Source: BPJO01 sp037189665
GTDB lineage: Bacteria; Planctomycetota; Phycisphaerae; Tepidisphaerales; Tepidisphaeraceae
Length of the DNA stretch: 64,000 bases
NCBI GenBank assembly: GCA_037189665.1
Contig: JBBCIV010000038.1
Span: 6,864-70,863, forward strand
Reading direction: 5' to 3'
The first letter of the stretch is position 1. Each line of letters starts with the position of its first letter. Positions 24,850-33,710 of this stretch are shown here, in pieces. Below the pieces are notes generated by a model. That model was given only the letters and a program-made list of their open reading frames with translations, was not told where the DNA came from and searched no databases. The position numbers were made by a program, and so were the translations under genes.

Positions 24850-27312
24850 ATGCCTACTGATCGCCGGGCGTACAACCGTCCTTACGAAGGACCGCATAAC
24901 GAACACGTCGCCTTCCCGCTCGGCGGGATCGGCGCGGGGATGGTTTGCATCGAGGGGACGGGCGCGTTCTCGCACATCTCGTTGCGCCACGAACCGCACA
25001 TGTTCCACGAGCCGCACATCTTCGCCGCCATCAGCGTGGCGAACGCCGATGGGTCGCGCACCGCGCGGCTGCTGCAAGGTCAGGTGCCGAAGTGGAAACT
25101 CCGCCTACCGGGCTATTGCGACGGCGCTCGCGATCGGCCGTTCGGGTTGCCGCGGTGTCGGGAGGTGGCGTTCGACGCGAAGTTTCCGTTCGCCCGGCTC
25201 GACCTGAGAGATCCAGAGTTGCCGCTGACGATGCGCATCGACGCGTGGAGCCCGTTTACGCCGGGCGCATCGGACGATTCCTGTTTGCCGGTGGCGGGGC
25301 TGGAGTACACGTTTCGGAACACTTCGTCGCGGCGGATCGAAGCGGTGTTTTCGTTTCACTCGCGTAACCTGATTGCCGATCCTCAACAATGGCCGGCCCC
25401 GAAGAACCCGCCCGTGCAGTCGGTGGGGCGGGCGGATCAGGGATTCGTCCTGCGACAGGACCCATTGCCCGATCGGCCGTGGGCGGAGGGGGCCGTCAGC
25501 ATCTCGACCGATGCGCCGGATGTCGCCGTCAACCCAAGGTGGTTCCGAGGTGGATGGTTTGATTCGCTTACCATGGTTTGGAAGTCGATCGCCGAAGGCT
25601 CGGTCATCAACGCCGATCCCTACCCCGACGGCAAGGCCAGCCCCGGCGGCAGCCTGTATGTGCCGATCGAACTGAATCCCGGCGAGTCGAAGACCATTCG
25701 CGTGCGACTCGCGTGGTACGTGCCGATCTCGCACGTTCGCGAGGGCGATGGCCGGGACGACCCGCCGAAGACCGACACGCCCCTCATCCCACCGCTGCCC
25801 ACCCATCGGCCGTGGTACGCGGGGCGGTTTGAGAGCGTGGGGGCGGTCGATGCGTACTTCCTGAAGAACTACGACCAATTACGCCAGGCGTCGAAAACGT
25901 TCGCCGATTGCTTCTACGACTCGACCTTGCCGCCGGAGGTGATCGAGGCGATCGCGGCGAACCTGACAATCCTGAAATCGCCCACCACACTGCGCCAAGC
26001 CGACGGCCGGCTGTGGCTATGGGAGGGGTGCTACGACAAGAGCGGTAGTTGTTACGGATCGTGCACTCACGTGTGGAATTACGCGCAGGCGATCTGCCAC
26101 CTCTTCCCGGATTTGGAACGCACGCTGCGCGACGTCGAGTTCAACGAAGATCAGGACGCCACCGGCGCGCAGAACTTCCGTTCCGCGCTCCCCATTCGTC
26201 CCAATACTGTCCACCACTCCGCCGCCGATGGGCAGTTGGGTGGGATCATGAAGGTCTATCGCGACTGGCGCACCAGCGGCGACACCGCATGGCTTGCCCG
26301 GCTGTGGCCGAAGGTGAAGGAGAACTTGAACTTCTGCATCACCGCCTGGGACCCGAACGAAGAAGGCTGGCTGATCGAGCCGCATCACAATACCTACGAC
26401 ATCTGGTTCTGGGGCCCGAACGGCATGTGTACGACGTTCTATGCCGGCGCCCTCAAGGCGGCCGTATTGATCGGCGAGGCGTTAAACGATCCGCAGCCGC
26501 GCTATGCCGCGATCCTTGAAAAATCGAAACAACGACTCGAGCAGGATCTGTTCGTCGATGACTACTTCATCCACAGGATCCAATGGGCCGGCCTGAAAGT
26601 GCCCGACCCGGTTGCCAATCCGGATGCGAACGAAACGCCTGAGGCGATCGAACTGCTAAAGAAGGAAGGCCCGAAGTATCAGTACGGAACGGGGTGCCTT
26701 TCCGACGGTGTGATCGGCGAGTGGATGGCGGATGTGTGCGGCGTGGGGTCGGTGCTCGATCAGTCAAAGGTGCGAAGTCACCTGCTGGCGGTGTTCAAGC
26801 ACAACTTCAAGCGCGATCTCTTCGGCCACGCCAACCCGCAGCGGCCGACGTATGCGCTGGGGGATGAGGCGGGGCTGCTGTTGTGCTCGTGGCCCAGGGG
26901 AGACAAGCTCAGCCTGCCTTTCCCGTACAGCGACGAGGTCTGGACGGGGATCGAATATCAGGTCGCGGCGCACCTCATCCTGTCGGGCGAGGTGGACAAG
27001 GGGTTGCAGGTCGTCCGGGCGGTGCGCGATCGTTACGATGGCCTTTCCCGCAACCCGTTCGACGAATACGAGTGCGGCCACTGGTACGGCAGGGCGCAGG
27101 CGAGCTACTCGCTGTTGCAGGCGCTCACCGGCCAGCGCTATGATGCGATCACGAAGACGCTTTACCTCCGGCCTCAGATGACAGGCGACTTCCGATCGTT
27201 CCTCGCCACGGCCACCGGCTACGGGACCGTCGGCGTGAAGGACGGCAAGGCGTTTGTCGAAGTGAAGCATGGCACGATCGACGTACGGGAGATCGTGTTG
27301 AAGGAACCGTGA
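24850..27312 (+). CDS. GH116-type glycoside hydrolase (DUF608, non-lysosomal glucosylceramidase-like)
   Basis: The 820-residue protein has an N-terminal beta-sandwich (AFPLGGIGAGMVCIEGTGAFSH) and a C-terminal (alpha/alpha)6 barrel. This is the architecture of GH116, which includes beta-glucosidases, beta-xylosidases and human GBA2. Glu392 in the LWEGC segment is the likely nucleophile and Asp517 in NTYDIWFWGPN the likely acid/base, by analogy with the equivalent blocks of GBA2; this alignment is from memory. YGSCTHVWNYAQA is a block typical of bacterial members. There is no signal peptide, so it probably acts in the cytoplasm on imported oligosaccharides. The LacI gene begins 13 bases after its stop. 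Confidence 0.88.
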   Translation: MPTDRRAYNRPYEGPHNEHVAFPLGGIGAGMVCIEGTGAFSHISLRHEPHMFHEPHIFAAISVANADGSRTARLLQGQVPKWKLRLPGYCDGARDRPFGLPRCREVAFDAKFPFARLDLRDPELPLTMRIDAWSPFTPGASDDSCLPVAGLEYTFRNTSSRRIEAVFSFHSRNLIADPQQWPAPKNPPVQSVGRADQGFVLRQDPLPDRPWAEGAVSISTDAPDVAVNPRWFRGGWFDSLTMVWKSIAEGSVINADPYPDGKASPGGSLYVPIELNPGESKTIRVRLAWYVPISHVREGDGRDDPPKTDTPLIPPLPTHRPWYAGRFESVGAVDAYFLKNYDQLRQASKTFADCFYDSTLPPEVIEAIAANLTILKSPTTLRQADGRLWLWEGCYDKSGSCYGSCTHVWNYAQAICHLFPDLERTLRDVEFNEDQDATGAQNFRSALPIRPNTVHHSAADGQLGGIMKVYRDWRTSGDTAWLARLWPKVKENLNFCITAWDPNEEGWLIEPHHNTYDIWFWGPNGMCTTFYAGALKAAVLIGEALNDPQPRYAAILEKSKQRLEQDLFVDDYFIHRIQWAGLKVPDPVANPDANETPEAIELLKKEGPKYQYGTGCLSDGVIGEWMADVCGVGSVLDQSKVRSHLLAVFKHNFKRDLFGHANPQRPTYALGDEAGLLLCSWPRGDKLSLPFPYSDEVWTGIEYQVAAHLILSGEVDKGLQVVRAVRDRYDGLSRNPFDEYECGHWYGRAQASYSLLQALTGQRYDAITKTLYLRPQMTGDFRSFLATATGYGTVGVKDGKAFVEVKHGTIDVREIVLKEP

Positions 27313-27325
27313 AAGGCTTAGTGGG

Positions 27326-28267
27326 TTGATTTCATCGCTGGAACTTGCTCGATTGTGCGGCGTTTCCCAGGGAACGGTCGACCGCGCCCTTCACGGCCGG
27401 CCGGGCATCAGCAGCAAGACAAAGCAGAAGATCCTCGCGCTGGCCGAACAGCACGGCTACCGCCCGCACCCGGCGGCGCGGGAACTGCTCACCGGAGATC
27501 GCAAGACCATCGGCGCCCTCGTGCCCGGCGTGAACACGCCGTTCTTCATGGACCTGCTCGCCAGCATTCGCGAAGCCCTCGTGCCGGAGGGGTTCCGCTT
27601 CTTCATCGCGCCGGTGAACGACACTGCGGACACGCTCGCCATGATCGGCGATTTCGCCGCCGCCCGGGCGCGCATGGTGATCGTCATCCCGCCGACCAGT
27701 GACATCGTCGTTCCCGCCACGCTTACGCGCGAGATGGACGTGGTATCGGTGGTCAACCCGTGTGCGGGCGAGGGCGTGCGGCACGCGCTTCCCGATGAAG
27801 TTGGCGTGGGACGGCTCGCGACGGAATACTTGCTCGAACGCGGGCACCGGAAGATCGCGCACATCGTATGGGCGGGGCAAAGCTGGGCGATCCGCATGCG
27901 GGCCGAAGGCTATATGCAGGCGATGATGGCCGCGGGACAGGGGGCGCGTGTCGTTCATGTTCGAACTAACGACGAGGTCCTCAACCTCCATCGCGATGGC
28001 GTGACGGCGCTCTTCTGCCACAACGACTGGCTGGCGATGCGCGCGATCCGCGCGTTTCACACGGCCGGCGTGTCGGTGCCGCAGGAGGTGTCCGTCCTCG
28101 GCGTGGACGACAGCCCGACGTTCGTCGCGCTCTGCCCGGATATCACGACGATCCGCTATCCGGCGCGCCAGATCGCCGTTGCCATTCGCGCCGCCCTTGC
28201 CGGCGAGACGCCGCCGCCGATCGGCTCGGGCAGCGTTACGGAACGCAGGACGGTACGACCGCTCTAA
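27326..28267 (+). CDS. LacI-family transcriptional regulator
   Basis: The 313-residue protein has a LacI helix-turn-helix (SLELARLCGVSQGTVDRALHGRPGISSKTKQKILALAEQHGY) followed by a sugar-binding periplasmic-type domain (IGALVPGVNTPFFMDLLASI; HRKIAHIVWAG; LFCHNDWLAMRAI; VLGVDDSPTF). It should repress or activate sugar-use genes in response to a sugar. It is encoded 13 bases after the GH116-type gene, so autoregulation of the whole operon is likely. The start is a TTG, with AAAGG about ten bases upstream. The last four bases overlap the 3' end of the convergent AraC gene. Confidence 0.92.
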   Translation: MISSLELARLCGVSQGTVDRALHGRPGISSKTKQKILALAEQHGYRPHPAARELLTGDRKTIGALVPGVNTPFFMDLLASIREALVPEGFRFFIAPVNDTADTLAMIGDFAAARARMVIVIPPTSDIVVPATLTREMDVVSVVNPCAGEGVRHALPDEVGVGRLATEYLLERGHRKIAHIVWAGQSWAIRMRAEGYMQAMMAAGQGARVVHVRTNDEVLNLHRDGVTALFCHNDWLAMRAIRAFHTAGVSVPQEVSVLGVDDSPTFVALCPDITTIRYPARQIAVAIRAALAGETPPPIGSGSVTERRTVRPL

Positions 28268-29079
28268 CTTCCGCGGTCCGATCGCAACGCCGACGGCGTC
28301 ACGCCGAAGTGTGCCTTGAAATGTCGCGAGAAGTAATACCGATCCGGATACCCCACTCGCCGGCCGACTTCCCCCACGTCCAGCGCCGTTCCGCGCAGGA
28401 GCGCCGCCGCCGCGTGCAGCCGGCGGTTGATGAGATAGGCGACAGGCGCGACGCCAAAATGCCTGCGGAACTGCGTACAAAAATGCCGCGGCGACCAGCA
28501 GGCCGATTCGGCCAGCGCCGACAGGCTGATCGGCTGGTCGTATTGGTGGTCGAGCCGTGATTTGATCGCCAGCAATGCCTCCGGGACTGGCCGGCGGCGA
28601 ACGCGGGTTTGCGAGGCGGCCTTGCGAACGAGGTTTTCGATGTCGTTCCGCACGATCGCGGGGTCGGGCGATTCTTCTTCGGTGATCTCGCGGTACAGGT
28701 CGTAGAGCAGGTTTTCGACGACGGATGAATCCGGGACGCGCAGCGGTTCGTTCACGACGGCTTTGGCGGTCGCGAGGATTTCTCCAACGTTTTTTCCGTC
28801 GCAGTGAAGCCACGAGTGGCTCCATCGGCCTCGTTCACTCCCATAATGCTGAGCGGCGCCGCGCGTCCAGAACACGATCGACCCCGGCGGCAGCACGCGG
28901 CGGGCGCCGGGGGGGCCGAAATCGACGACCGAGTGGAACAGCATGAAGAGGAAATCCCCCGTTCCCGTCGGACGGGCAATCTGGCTGGGGGGCATCGTTT
29001 CGTGAATGCCGATCCCCCGCACGCTCAGGTCGCGCGAGAGGAAGACCGGCCGGTCGTGGAGATATCGCAGGGAGATCAT
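28264..29079 (-). CDS. AraC-family transcriptional regulator
   Basis: The 271-residue protein has an N-terminal cupin-like effector domain (FHSVVDFGPPGARRVLPPGSIVFW and WSHSWLHCDG) and a C-terminal double helix-turn-helix (LSALAESACWSPRHFCTQFRRHFG and VGEVGRRVGYPDRYYFSRHFKAHFG). The signature YYFSRxFK is intact. AraC-type proteins with this layout usually activate genes for sugar use. It is read divergently from the GH172 gene over a 61-base spacer that contains the palindrome AAGCGCGCTT at 29106-29115, so control of that gene is the simplest reading. Confidence 0.93.
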   Translation of the reverse strand: MISLRYLHDRPVFLSRDLSVRGIGIHETMPPSQIARPTGTGDFLFMLFHSVVDFGPPGARRVLPPGSIVFWTRGAAQHYGSERGRWSHSWLHCDGKNVGEILATAKAVVNEPLRVPDSSVVENLLYDLYREITEEESPDPAIVRNDIENLVRKAASQTRVRRRPVPEALLAIKSRLDHQYDQPISLSALAESACWSPRHFCTQFRRHFGVAPVAYLINRRLHAAAALLRGTALDVGEVGRRVGYPDRYYFSRHFKAHFGVTPSALRSDRGS

Positions 29080-29140
29080 GGGGCGTGCGGAAGATCGTAC
29101 AAAGAAAGCGCGCTTGTCTCCATTTCATCCGCGACGAGCC

Positions 29141-30298
29141 ATGAACAGACTATTTCGCATGAAATACAACGGTCTTGGTTTGAACCTCGGAACTCTGTCC
29201 CGCCTCTCTGACGCGAAAACCCGCTCGATCAGCCCGGAAAACTTCACCGGCGAAAAAGGCCAGGCCGGCCGTGCCGATGAGGGCACCGGCGCCAAGTGCG
29301 CCCGGGAGTTGGGGCGCGGGTGGAAGGTTTCGCCGAGCGTCGATGTCGAGGCAGGGCAGACGTTCACCATCGCCGACATCAAGGGGCCGGGCGCGATCCA
29401 GCAGATATGGATGACGCCTGCCAGCATTCCGTGGCGTAATGCCATCATCCGCATCTACTGGGACGGACAGGAGCATCCCAGCGTCGAGTGCCCGGTCGGC
29501 GATTTCTTCGCCTGCGGCTGGGGCCGGTACGCGCAGGTGACGTCGTTGCCGGTGTGCGTGAATCCGGGAAGCGCGTTCAACTGCTACTGGGAAATGCCGT
29601 TCCGCAAGCACTGCCGCATCACCATCGAGAACCGCGACCCGGAAAAAGGGCTGCGGCTGTATTATCAGGTCAACTATACGCTCACCGAAGTGCCGGAAGA
29701 CGCCGCCTACTTCCACGCGCAATTCCGCCGGTCGAACCCGCTGCCTTACGGACAGGTTTACACGTTGCTCGACGGCGTGAAGGGCAAGGGTCATTACGTC
29801 GGCACGTACATGGCGTGGGGGCTGAACAACAACGGCTGGTGGGGGGAAGGCGAGATCAAGTTTTACCTCGATGGCGACATCAGGCCCGGCCAGAAGTACG
29901 CCGAGCACACCGATGACAAGGATGCCGCCGCCTATCCCACCATCTGCGGCACGGGCACGGAAGATTACTTCTGCGGCAGTTACAACTTCGAAAATCAGGT
30001 GACGCACCAGTACCAGGAGTTCAATACGCCGTACGCCGGCGTGCCGCAGGTGATCCGTCCAGGCGTGGCGGGGATGTACGAGCAGCAGCAACGGTTCGGC
30101 CTGTACCGCTGGCATATCATGGACCCGATTCGCTTTGATCAGGACTTGGCGGTCACCATCCAGGCGATCGGCTGGCGCAGCGGCTGGCGCTATCTGCCGT
30201 TGCAGGACGACATTGCGAGCGTTGCTTATTGGTACCAGACACTCCCGACCGCGCCGTTCCCCCAACTGCCCGATCGCGACTATCTCGAAATCATCTGA
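29141..30298 (+). CDS. GH172-family enzyme (DUF2961)
   Basis: The 385-residue protein is a DUF2961 domain protein, now classed as GH172. The conserved start (LSRLSDAKTRSISPENFTGEKG), GPGAIQQIWMTP, RIYWDGQEHPSVECPVGDFF and GTGTEDYFCGSYNF blocks are all present. Characterised members act on difructose anhydride and on D-arabinan and related furanosides. In GH172, double beta jelly-rolls assemble into oligomers and catalytic Glu residues include one in the GTGTEDY block. No signal peptide is seen. ATG 29141 (MNRLFRMKYNG) or ATG 29159 may be the start; neither has a strong ribosome-binding site. The ORF before 29141 overlaps the AraC gene. Confidence 0.9.
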   Translation: MNRLFRMKYNGLGLNLGTLSRLSDAKTRSISPENFTGEKGQAGRADEGTGAKCARELGRGWKVSPSVDVEAGQTFTIADIKGPGAIQQIWMTPASIPWRNAIIRIYWDGQEHPSVECPVGDFFACGWGRYAQVTSLPVCVNPGSAFNCYWEMPFRKHCRITIENRDPEKGLRLYYQVNYTLTEVPEDAAYFHAQFRRSNPLPYGQVYTLLDGVKGKGHYVGTYMAWGLNNNGWWGEGEIKFYLDGDIRPGQKYAEHTDDKDAAAYPTICGTGTEDYFCGSYNFENQVTHQYQEFNTPYAGVPQVIRPGVAGMYEQQQRFGLYRWHIMDPIRFDQDLAVTIQAIGWRSGWRYLPLQDDIASVAYWYQTLPTAPFPQLPDRDYLEII

Positions 30299-30310
30299 CG
30301 ATCCTCCTAT

Positions 30311-30343
30311 GAAGTCGCGGGGGTGAGAAAGCCCCGCGGCTTC
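30311..30343. other. GC-rich stem-loop after the GH172 gene
   Basis: GAAGTCGCGGGG and CCCCGCGGCTTC form a 12-bp stem (one G-T pair) around a 9-base loop, 12 bases past the GH172 stop. No T run follows on either strand, so it may block 3' decay or be a factor-dependent end rather than an intrinsic terminator. Confidence 0.4.
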
Positions 30344-30382
30344 ATGACGTAAAACAAATCGAAATAAACTCTTATGTGAAAA

Positions 30383-30402
30383 TGAAACTGTTTCAGAAAC
30401 TG
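30383..30402. promoter_or_regulatory. Overlapping palindromes with GAAACTG direct repeats, candidate operator of the GH81 gene
   Basis: TGAAACTGTTTCA (30383-30395) is a palindrome around a single T, and GTTTCAGAAAC (30390-30400) is another that overlaps it. Together they give two GAAACTG direct repeats 12 bases apart. They sit in the AT-rich region 55-75 bases before the GH81 start, where a regulator would bind near the promoter. Confidence 0.4.
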
Positions 30403-30456
30403 TAATAAACGGCGATCCCTTTTCGTTGTATAACGTTCGGTCGAAGGAGGCTTTCG

Positions 30457-32769
30457 ATGCGGATCGTTGGACTTCTGATCGCGTGTGCGATGATGGCGGG
30501 CGGCGTGGCTTCCGGGCAGGAGGTCGTGTCGGTCGGCAAGGGATCGTACGCCGCCGACCCGCCGCCGGTGGCGAGGGGGGAGGCGAACAAGGCGATGAAA
30601 CCCCGCTTTCTCGTCGCCGACGACGGCAGGCCGATCCCGACCAACAAGTGGTGGACGCAGCTCATCATGAGCCGGTTTGCCAAGTCGCTCTGGGCCTATC
30701 CGCTCAAGCTCGAGGCGGGCGAAAAGGGCGTCAGCATCTTCTTTCCCACGCGCTGGCAAAAGGAAGGCAACGACCCCGCCAGCGAATTCCCCCTCGTCCT
30801 CGGCGGCGGGGCGGACTTCAAGCCACGCGACTCGCGCGCCAGGGATTGGTCTGACTGGCTCGTCTCCTTCCGCATGGGCGAGAGCGACGACAAGTACCTC
30901 GATTTCACCATTGGCGAAGGCATGCCGTACGTGTGGGTCGAAAGCGTCGGCGTGAACCCGACGATCGCGCTGCCCGGCGGCGCGGAATCGCGGTTCGTCG
31001 ATCGCGCGGGCAAGCCGATCGCCAAGTCGGGCACGATCACGGCCGACTGCTTTGCAATCGAGGTGGCGGGAAGGTGGTTTGGCGTGTTCGCGCCGGATCG
31101 CACGTCGTTTGCGATGGGCAACACGATCGCCGTCACGTTCTCGGGGAAAGATCGATACTTAGTCGTCTGTCCGCTGCCGTCGCAGAAGGATCTGGAGACG
31201 TTCTACCAACATGCCTTTGCCATCCCGCGCAAGACGACCGTCTCGTGGAAGTACGATCCCGCCAAGGCGCAGGTCGCCACCACGTGGACGATCGAAACCG
31301 AGTCGCTCAAGCATGGCCAGACCCAGATCCTCCAGGGCTGGCTGCCGCACCACTGGCGTGAGACGACGCACGACCTGAAGTTCAACAGCATCGACTACCT
31401 CAGCCCGCGCGGCCGGCTGAAGTGCGCCACGGGCAGGTCGTTTACCATCACTTACCCGTTCACCGGCATCATCCCCAACCTGCCCGCTCCGAAGACGCTG
31501 CCCGGTGCGAATCCGTATGACCCGGCCCGAATGAACGAATACCTCTCCATGCTCGCCGCCGACCCGAAGTACGGCGAGGACACCTACTGGGGCGGCAAAG
31601 ACATCCTCCGCCTGGGCCAGGCCGCGCTGATGGCCCAGCAGACCAACGATGCAAACAGGCAGGCGTTCGTTGATCACCTCCGCGCCGCGATGGCCAACTG
31701 GCTGACCTATACGCCGGGCGAGAAGGCGCATTTCTTCATGTACTACCCGACCTTCAAGGCGCTGGTCGGCTTCAAGACCAGCTATGGGTCGGAGGCGTTC
31801 AACGATCACCACTTCCACTACGGCTATTTCACGCAGGCCGTCGCGCTATTGGTGGCGCACGATCCGAGCTTCGCGAAAGAGTATGGCGAGATGATCCGAC
31901 TGGTGGCGAAGGAATACGCCAACTGGGATCGCAATGATGATCGCTTTCCGTTCATGCGATGCGTGGACCTGTGGGCCGGACATAGTTGGGCAGGGGGCTT
32001 CAGTTCGCCGGGCGGGCAGAATCAGGAATCGTCTTCGGAAGACGCGCAGAGCTGGGCCGGCCTGATCCTGCTCGGCCAGGCGCTGGACGATTCCGACATG
32101 ATGGCGGCGGGCGCGATGGGGTATGCGATGGTGTCGCGCGCGATCCCCGAATACTGGTTCGACATCCATGGCGATACCTTCCCGCCCGAGTGGAAACACA
32201 AGGCCGTCGGCATGGTGTGGGGCGGCGGGAAGGCGTTCGGCACGTATTTCAGCGGCGACGCGGCGTGGGTGTACGCAATCCAGTGGCTGCCGATCTCGCC
32301 GGCCCTGTCGTACCTGGTGCGCGATCCGGATTTCGCCAAGCAATCCTTCGACGACATGATCGCCGCCGCCACCGCACAGAAGAAGCCGACGACCGTCAAA
32401 GGCTGGGGACCAGCGCTGGGCAACGTCATCATGGGCTACGTTGCCATGTACGACCCGGCCTGGACGTGTGCTCAACTCGACGAACTGTGGAACGAGCCCG
32501 GCGACACGATCGCCCGCAACGCCAAGGAGATGGCCATCCATTACTATATGGCCCACTCCATGCGATCGCTCGGCCGGTACGATTTCACGGCGCATGCCAC
32601 ATCGCCGACATCGATGGTCTTCAAAAATCAGGCCGGAGAGCGGACGTTCGTTGTGTGGAATCCGTCTACCCGTCCGCAGACGCTGACGGCGTACGAAGGC
32701 GATAAGCGGCTGGGCACGTTTGTCGCGGCGCCGCAGCAACTGACCAGCACGCGAACGCTTAACCCTTAA
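30457..32769 (+). CDS. Secreted GH81 endo-beta-1,3-glucanase
   Basis: The 770-residue protein has a short signal peptide (MRIVGLLIACAMMAGGVASGQ) and the full GH81 layout: an N-terminal beta-sandwich (IPTNKWWTQLIMSRFA), a middle domain and a C-terminal (alpha/alpha)6 barrel. The barrel holds the family signatures FNDHHFHYGYF, DLWAGHSWAGGFSSPGGQNQESSSED and NAKEMAIHYYM. The acidic residues of the NQESSSE segment include the catalytic Glu. GH81 enzymes cut laminarin, curdlan or other beta-1,3-glucans by inversion. AAGGAGG lies seven bases before the ATG. Its 3' end overlaps the convergent SGNH gene by 11 bases. Confidence 0.94.
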   Translation: MRIVGLLIACAMMAGGVASGQEVVSVGKGSYAADPPPVARGEANKAMKPRFLVADDGRPIPTNKWWTQLIMSRFAKSLWAYPLKLEAGEKGVSIFFPTRWQKEGNDPASEFPLVLGGGADFKPRDSRARDWSDWLVSFRMGESDDKYLDFTIGEGMPYVWVESVGVNPTIALPGGAESRFVDRAGKPIAKSGTITADCFAIEVAGRWFGVFAPDRTSFAMGNTIAVTFSGKDRYLVVCPLPSQKDLETFYQHAFAIPRKTTVSWKYDPAKAQVATTWTIETESLKHGQTQILQGWLPHHWRETTHDLKFNSIDYLSPRGRLKCATGRSFTITYPFTGIIPNLPAPKTLPGANPYDPARMNEYLSMLAADPKYGEDTYWGGKDILRLGQAALMAQQTNDANRQAFVDHLRAAMANWLTYTPGEKAHFFMYYPTFKALVGFKTSYGSEAFNDHHFHYGYFTQAVALLVAHDPSFAKEYGEMIRLVAKEYANWDRNDDRFPFMRCVDLWAGHSWAGGFSSPGGQNQESSSEDAQSWAGLILLGQALDDSDMMAAGAMGYAMVSRAIPEYWFDIHGDTFPPEWKHKAVGMVWGGGKAFGTYFSGDAAWVYAIQWLPISPALSYLVRDPDFAKQSFDDMIAAATAQKKPTTVKGWGPALGNVIMGYVAMYDPAWTCAQLDELWNEPGDTIARNAKEMAIHYYMAHSMRSLGRYDFTAHATSPTSMVFKNQAGERTFVVWNPSTRPQTLTAYEGDKRLGTFVAAPQQLTSTRTLNP

Positions 32770-33481
32770 TGCCGATCGCCCGCAGGATGGTCGGGATGAC
32801 GTGAGCGGTGTATCCCTCGGAATTGGGATGCAGGCCGTCAGGTACGTACTTGCGGAAGGCGGGCTCGCCTTGTTCAAGCAGCCGAGTCCAGGCCGGCATG
32901 TGGTCGATGAGCAGCAGGCCGCGTTCCTTTGCGAGATCGCGATACAACTGTTGATGGCTTGCCAGATTGCTGCGATGTCCGCTGTGGCCCGGCGGTCGAT
33001 CGATGACGGGGTTCATTACTTGAAGGATGATCTCGCACTCCGGCCGGGCGGCGCGGATGGCGTTGATGATGGCGTTGGTGTTAGCTTTGGCTTGTTCGAT
33101 CGAAAGGTTGAAGCGATCGACGGCATCATTGGTGGTGAACTCGATGAACACCACGTCCGGCTGCTGATCCACGACGTTTTTCTGCACCGCCGACAGCCCC
33201 CATGCGGAGTTCTCACCGCTTTGGGCCCCATTGTGAAACGTGACAAGCCTCGGATACGCCTTCTCCAGAGCCGCCGACGCTTGGCTGGACCAACCGCCAG
33301 CCGCGGTGAGGCTGGTGCCGAAGTAGACGATCTTCTGAGGCGTTCCCGCATCGAGCCGCCGAACGAATGCGGCCTTCTCCATCGCCGGTTGGGTTGCCGG
33401 TTCAACGCCTGTCGCCGTCTGTGTCAGCAGCCAGGCCGCCAGGATTGATGCTCCGCAGGACGCAATTTCAGCCCATTCCAT
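32759..33481 (-). CDS. SGNH/GDSL-family esterase, probably exported
   Basis: The 240-residue protein has an SGNH hydrolase fold with block I changed from GDSL to GTSL (IVYFGTSLTAAGGW). Gly in HNGAQSGENS, TND in IEFTTNDAVD, and the D..H pair in YVPDGLHPNSEGY complete the catalytic set. These enzymes remove acyl groups from sugars or lipids, fitting a glycan-degradation locus. The ATG at 33481 has GGAG six bases upstream; an in-frame start at 33514 has no such site. The N-terminus (ASCGASILAAWLLTQTATG) looks like a weak signal peptide. It is the only gene on the minus strand between 29079 and 46408. Confidence 0.85.
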   Translation of the reverse strand: MEWAEIASCGASILAAWLLTQTATGVEPATQPAMEKAAFVRRLDAGTPQKIVYFGTSLTAAGGWSSQASAALEKAYPRLVTFHNGAQSGENSAWGLSAVQKNVVDQQPDVVFIEFTTNDAVDRFNLSIEQAKANTNAIINAIRAARPECEIILQVMNPVIDRPPGHSGHRSNLASHQQLYRDLAKERGLLLIDHMPAWTRLLEQGEPAFRKYVPDGLHPNSEGYTAHVIPTILRAIGIKG

Positions 33482-33652
33482 TAGCTTCTCCACTACGCCG
33501 GAAATAAACGCCAAACCATTCTATCGACGAGCGGGCACGACTGATAATGCCGATGGAGGACGTATTTAAGTTGTTATTTAAAAAATACTTATGTCTATAT
33601 TGGTCCGAAATGATGAGGCGGGCTTTCGAGGTAAGCTCAAACCCAAATCAGA

Positions 33653-33680
33653 TTGACAAATCATCAGATGGAGTTATATT
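33653..33680 (+). promoter_or_regulatory. Sigma-70-type promoter of the GntR gene
   Basis: TTGACA at 33653-33658 and TATATT at 33675-33680 are separated by 16 bases, near the consensus and in an AT-rich region. Transcription would begin near 33687, about 24 bases before the ATG at 33711. Confidence 0.75.
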
Positions 33681-33710
33681 CTACTTTCTAAAAGACAGAT
33701 AATAGAGTGT

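Noticed and set aside
30311..30343. Intrinsic terminator after the GH172 gene
   Set aside because: The stem is strong but no T run follows on either strand, so it was kept only as a stem-loop.
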